NCBI RefSeq assembly: GCF_028656955.1
Contig: NZ_JAMDGY010000056.1
Coordinates: 1 to 64,000, forward strand
DNA length: 64,000 bases
Direction: 5' to 3'
Origin: Pseudomonas fontis
Lineage (GTDB): Bacteria > Pseudomonadota > Gammaproteobacteria > Pseudomonadales > Pseudomonadaceae
Positions within the stretch are counted from its first letter, which is position 1, and every line of letters begins with the position of its first letter. The notes under the pieces were generated by a model. The model was given only the letters and a program-made list of their open reading frames with translations. It did no database searches and was not told the DNA's origin. Made by a program: the position numbers and the translations under genes. Of this stretch, positions 62,275 through 64,000 are shown piece by piece.

Positions 62275-63069
62275 CTAGAGGAACTGATGATGCAGCCATT
62301 CGCCGAGTGGGTTGCCTGCGCTGAGCAACAGCTTGAGGGCCATGATGCAGCACACGCAGACCAGCAGCGGCTTGATCAGTTTAGGACCGAAATGCACGGC
62401 GCAGCGTGCCCCCAGTTGCGCGCCGATGAACGCCGCGCAGGCCATCGCCAGGGCCAGTGGCCAGACAATCGCCCCACTCATTGAAAATACCGACAGTGCG
62501 CCAAGGTTGCACGCGGCGTTCAGCAGTTTGGCGTTGCACACGGCGCGCAGCATGGTCTGGCCGAGCAGGATCACGCAGGCGAGCATGAAGAACGAGCCCA
62601 CGCCGGGGCCGAATATGCCGTCGTAGAAGCCGATCAGTGGGGCCACTGCCAGGCAGAACAGGCTGATCGAGATCTTGGCCTTGCGCGCATGTTCGTCCGG
62701 CTTGGGGCTGAAGGCGAAATAGGCCGCCACCAGGATCAGCAGGACCGGCACGCAGGCCTGCAAAAACTCCTTGGGCACCAGGCTGACCGACAGCGCCCCG
62801 AGGGCGCCCCCGGCAAACGACATGGCGGCCATGGGCAGGCCATTCTTCCAGTCGATCATGCCCTTGCGGGCAAAGGCATAGGTGGCGGACACCGTGGCCG
62901 AGGCGGCCTGGAACTTGTTGGTGGCGATGGCCGCCAGCGGGTCGATGCCGGCGACGAACAGCACCGGCAAGGTGATCAGGCCGCCGCCGCCGGCAATCGC
63001 GTCGAAGAAGCCGGCCATCAGCGCCACCGACGCCAGGGTCAGCAGCAGGGTGAGATCAATTTCCATCAT
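62275..63069 (-). CDS. TauE/SafE family membrane permease
   Basis: 264 aa with about eight spans. The N-terminal FFDAIAGGGGLITLP and the repeated-half motif FYDGIFGPGVGSFF are the two family glycine-rich motifs. Members move organosulfonates, sulfite or other anions. It lies 19 bases after the TauD-like gene, so an operon is likely. The start is the first of two tandem ATG codons at 63069. Confidence 0.92.
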   Translation of the reverse strand: MMEIDLTLLLTLASVALMAGFFDAIAGGGGLITLPVLFVAGIDPLAAIATNKFQAASATVSATYAFARKGMIDWKNGLPMAAMSFAGGALGALSVSLVPKEFLQACVPVLLILVAAYFAFSPKPDEHARKAKISISLFCLAVAPLIGFYDGIFGPGVGSFFMLACVILLGQTMLRAVCNAKLLNAACNLGALSVFSMSGAIVWPLALAMACAAFIGAQLGARCAVHFGPKLIKPLLVCVCCIMALKLLLSAGNPLGEWLHHQFL

Positions 63070-63088
63070 CTAGGGGGTTTCCTTGGGG

Positions 63089-64000
63089 CTAGCCGCGTAC
63101 CAGCAGCGGGTCTTCGGTGATCACCACCGGTTGGGCGAAGCGCGAATAGCCGAACAGGCGCACCAGCAGGCGGCGGTTGTCCTGGAGAATGTCGCGTCCG
63201 TGCAGCGCCCGGCAGTTGTTGACCAGTAGCGCGGTGTCGGGCTGCAGCACGAATGGCAGCGGCTCGGCCGCGCCGACCAGCGCCTGGAAGGCGTCGAAGG
63301 CGTTGGCGGCGGTGTTGCTGGCCAGGTCGTTGAGCGAAAAACGGTAGGAGTTGTAGCGCAGGCTGAAGCCGCCGTTGGGGTCGAACTGCAGCATCGAGGT
63401 GGCTTTGCCGGCCTCGCCTTGCCCGGCGACAAAGCAGTCGCTGCGGGTAAAGTCGAAGGAATCGGAGGTCAGCGCCAGGGCATGCAGGCTGCCGAGCTGC
63501 TCGATGATGCCGCGCAGCGGGATGATCCGCGTCGGTTCGTTTGCCGGGTTCCAGCGCGCCGAGAGGATCAGCGCGGACGGTGCAGGGGACTGCCCGGCGC
63601 TGGCGATGACCGAGCAGTTGTACGGCGCTTCGGTGTGCGGGCCCAGGCGCAGGCCGGCGTGGGAGCTGAGCTCGACATGCGCGCTGCGGTCTTCATCGGC
63701 GCGGGCGACGCTGCCGCCGCCCTTGAAGTTGCCGACCAGGCGGGTCTGCTTGCCTTCGTTGTCGATATCGAAGGCAAACGCGCGGTAGCGCACCAGCTCC
63801 AGCAGCAATTGGTTGCGCGACGCCAGGTACAGGCAACGGTTGCTGCGCTCCAGCGTGGGCAGGTCGGGTAGTTGCTCGGGGATCGGGTCGCTGCCGGGGC
63901 ACGGCATGTGCGAGCACATCAACGCCGACAATTGGCCATCGGCAAAGCGCTGCAGCGCGGCCAACTGGTGAGTTTCGAGGGTTTTTTCGATTCGCGAGGC
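63089..64000 (-). CDS. TauD/clavaminate-synthase-like Fe(II)/2-oxoglutarate dioxygenase (partial, 5' end outside window)
   Basis: At least 304 aa are visible, and the frame is open to the window edge at 64000, so the start is not seen. The iron ligands are the HTE of GPHTEAPYNCSV and the His of NNCRALHGRD. The 2OG-binding Arg is in RLLVRLFGYSR. It resembles the clavaminate synthase/asparagine oxygenase side of the family more than taurine dioxygenase proper, by eye only. It heads the set with the TauE/SafE permease and hydrolase. Confidence 0.85.
   Translation of the reverse strand, partial: ASRIEKTLETHQLAALQRFADGQLSALMCSHMPCPGSDPIPEQLPDLPTLERSNRCLYLASRNQLLLELVRYRAFAFDIDNEGKQTRLVGNFKGGGSVARADEDRSAHVELSSHAGLRLGPHTEAPYNCSVIASAGQSPAPSALILSARWNPANEPTRIIPLRGIIEQLGSLHALALTSDSFDFTRSDCFVAGQGEAGKATSMLQFDPNGGFSLRYNSYRFSLNDLASNTAANAFDAFQALVGAAEPLPFVLQPDTALLVNNCRALHGRDILQDNRRLLVRLFGYSRFAQPVVITEDPLLVRG

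Overview
The window is a Pseudomonas chromosome segment, probably from the P. putida/P. fluorescens side of the genus. The evidence is the gene order (birA-coaX-tRNAs-tufB-secE-nusG-rpl/rpo-str-S10-spc-alpha, then katA, ferritin, uvrA, MFS, ssb), the protein lengths (482-aa KatA, 1357-aa RpoB, 1399-aa RpoC) and the GC-rich codon use. The species cannot be fixed from the sequence alone.

Region 1 (1-34,450) is the core translation and transcription super-locus. It runs birA, coaX, a small SPOR-like membrane protein, tRNA-Tyr/Gly/Thr, tufB, tRNA-Trp, secE-nusG, rplKAJL-rpoBC, rpsL-rpsG-fusA-tufA, then the S10, spc and alpha operons ending at rplQ. Several sigma70-like promoters, intrinsic terminators and attenuators are readable. 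They include a terminator with an overlapping promoter that splits the spc operon between rpsN and rpsH. The 38-aa rpmJ gene (L36) is present at 31290-31406.

Region 2 (34,451-42,240) holds stress and DNA maintenance genes: katA catalase, an FtnA/BfrA-type ferritin without the haem-ligand Met, uvrA on the minus strand, a YajR-like MFS transporter, ssb, and an unrecognised small two-span membrane protein.

Region 3 (42,311-48,660) is the most unusual part. It is a compact minus-strand operon of five genes: AMP-forming acyl/aminoacyl ligase, SAM-methyltransferase-like protein, group D flavin monooxygenase, ectoine-synthase-like cupin, and MFS exporter. The genes are packed or overlapping. They follow an AT-rich upstream region with repeats and a dyad, and a 41-codon relic of an older gene lies at the far edge. 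This looks like a horizontally acquired small-molecule pathway. I cannot name its product.

Region 4 (48,766-57,901) is a complete selenocysteine island. It contains fdnG with in-frame UGA (Sec197) and a readable bacterial SECIS hairpin, fdnH, fdnI, fdhE, selA, selB and tRNA-Sec. Together they make and use a periplasmic, membrane-anchored formate dehydrogenase. selD is not in the window.

Region 5 (57,907-64,000) contains ansA asparaginase and an AgcS alanine/glycine:cation symporter on the minus strand, a divergent XRE-type regulator, and a minus-strand trio (TauD-like dioxygenase cut by the window end, TauE/SafE permease, alpha/beta hydrolase).
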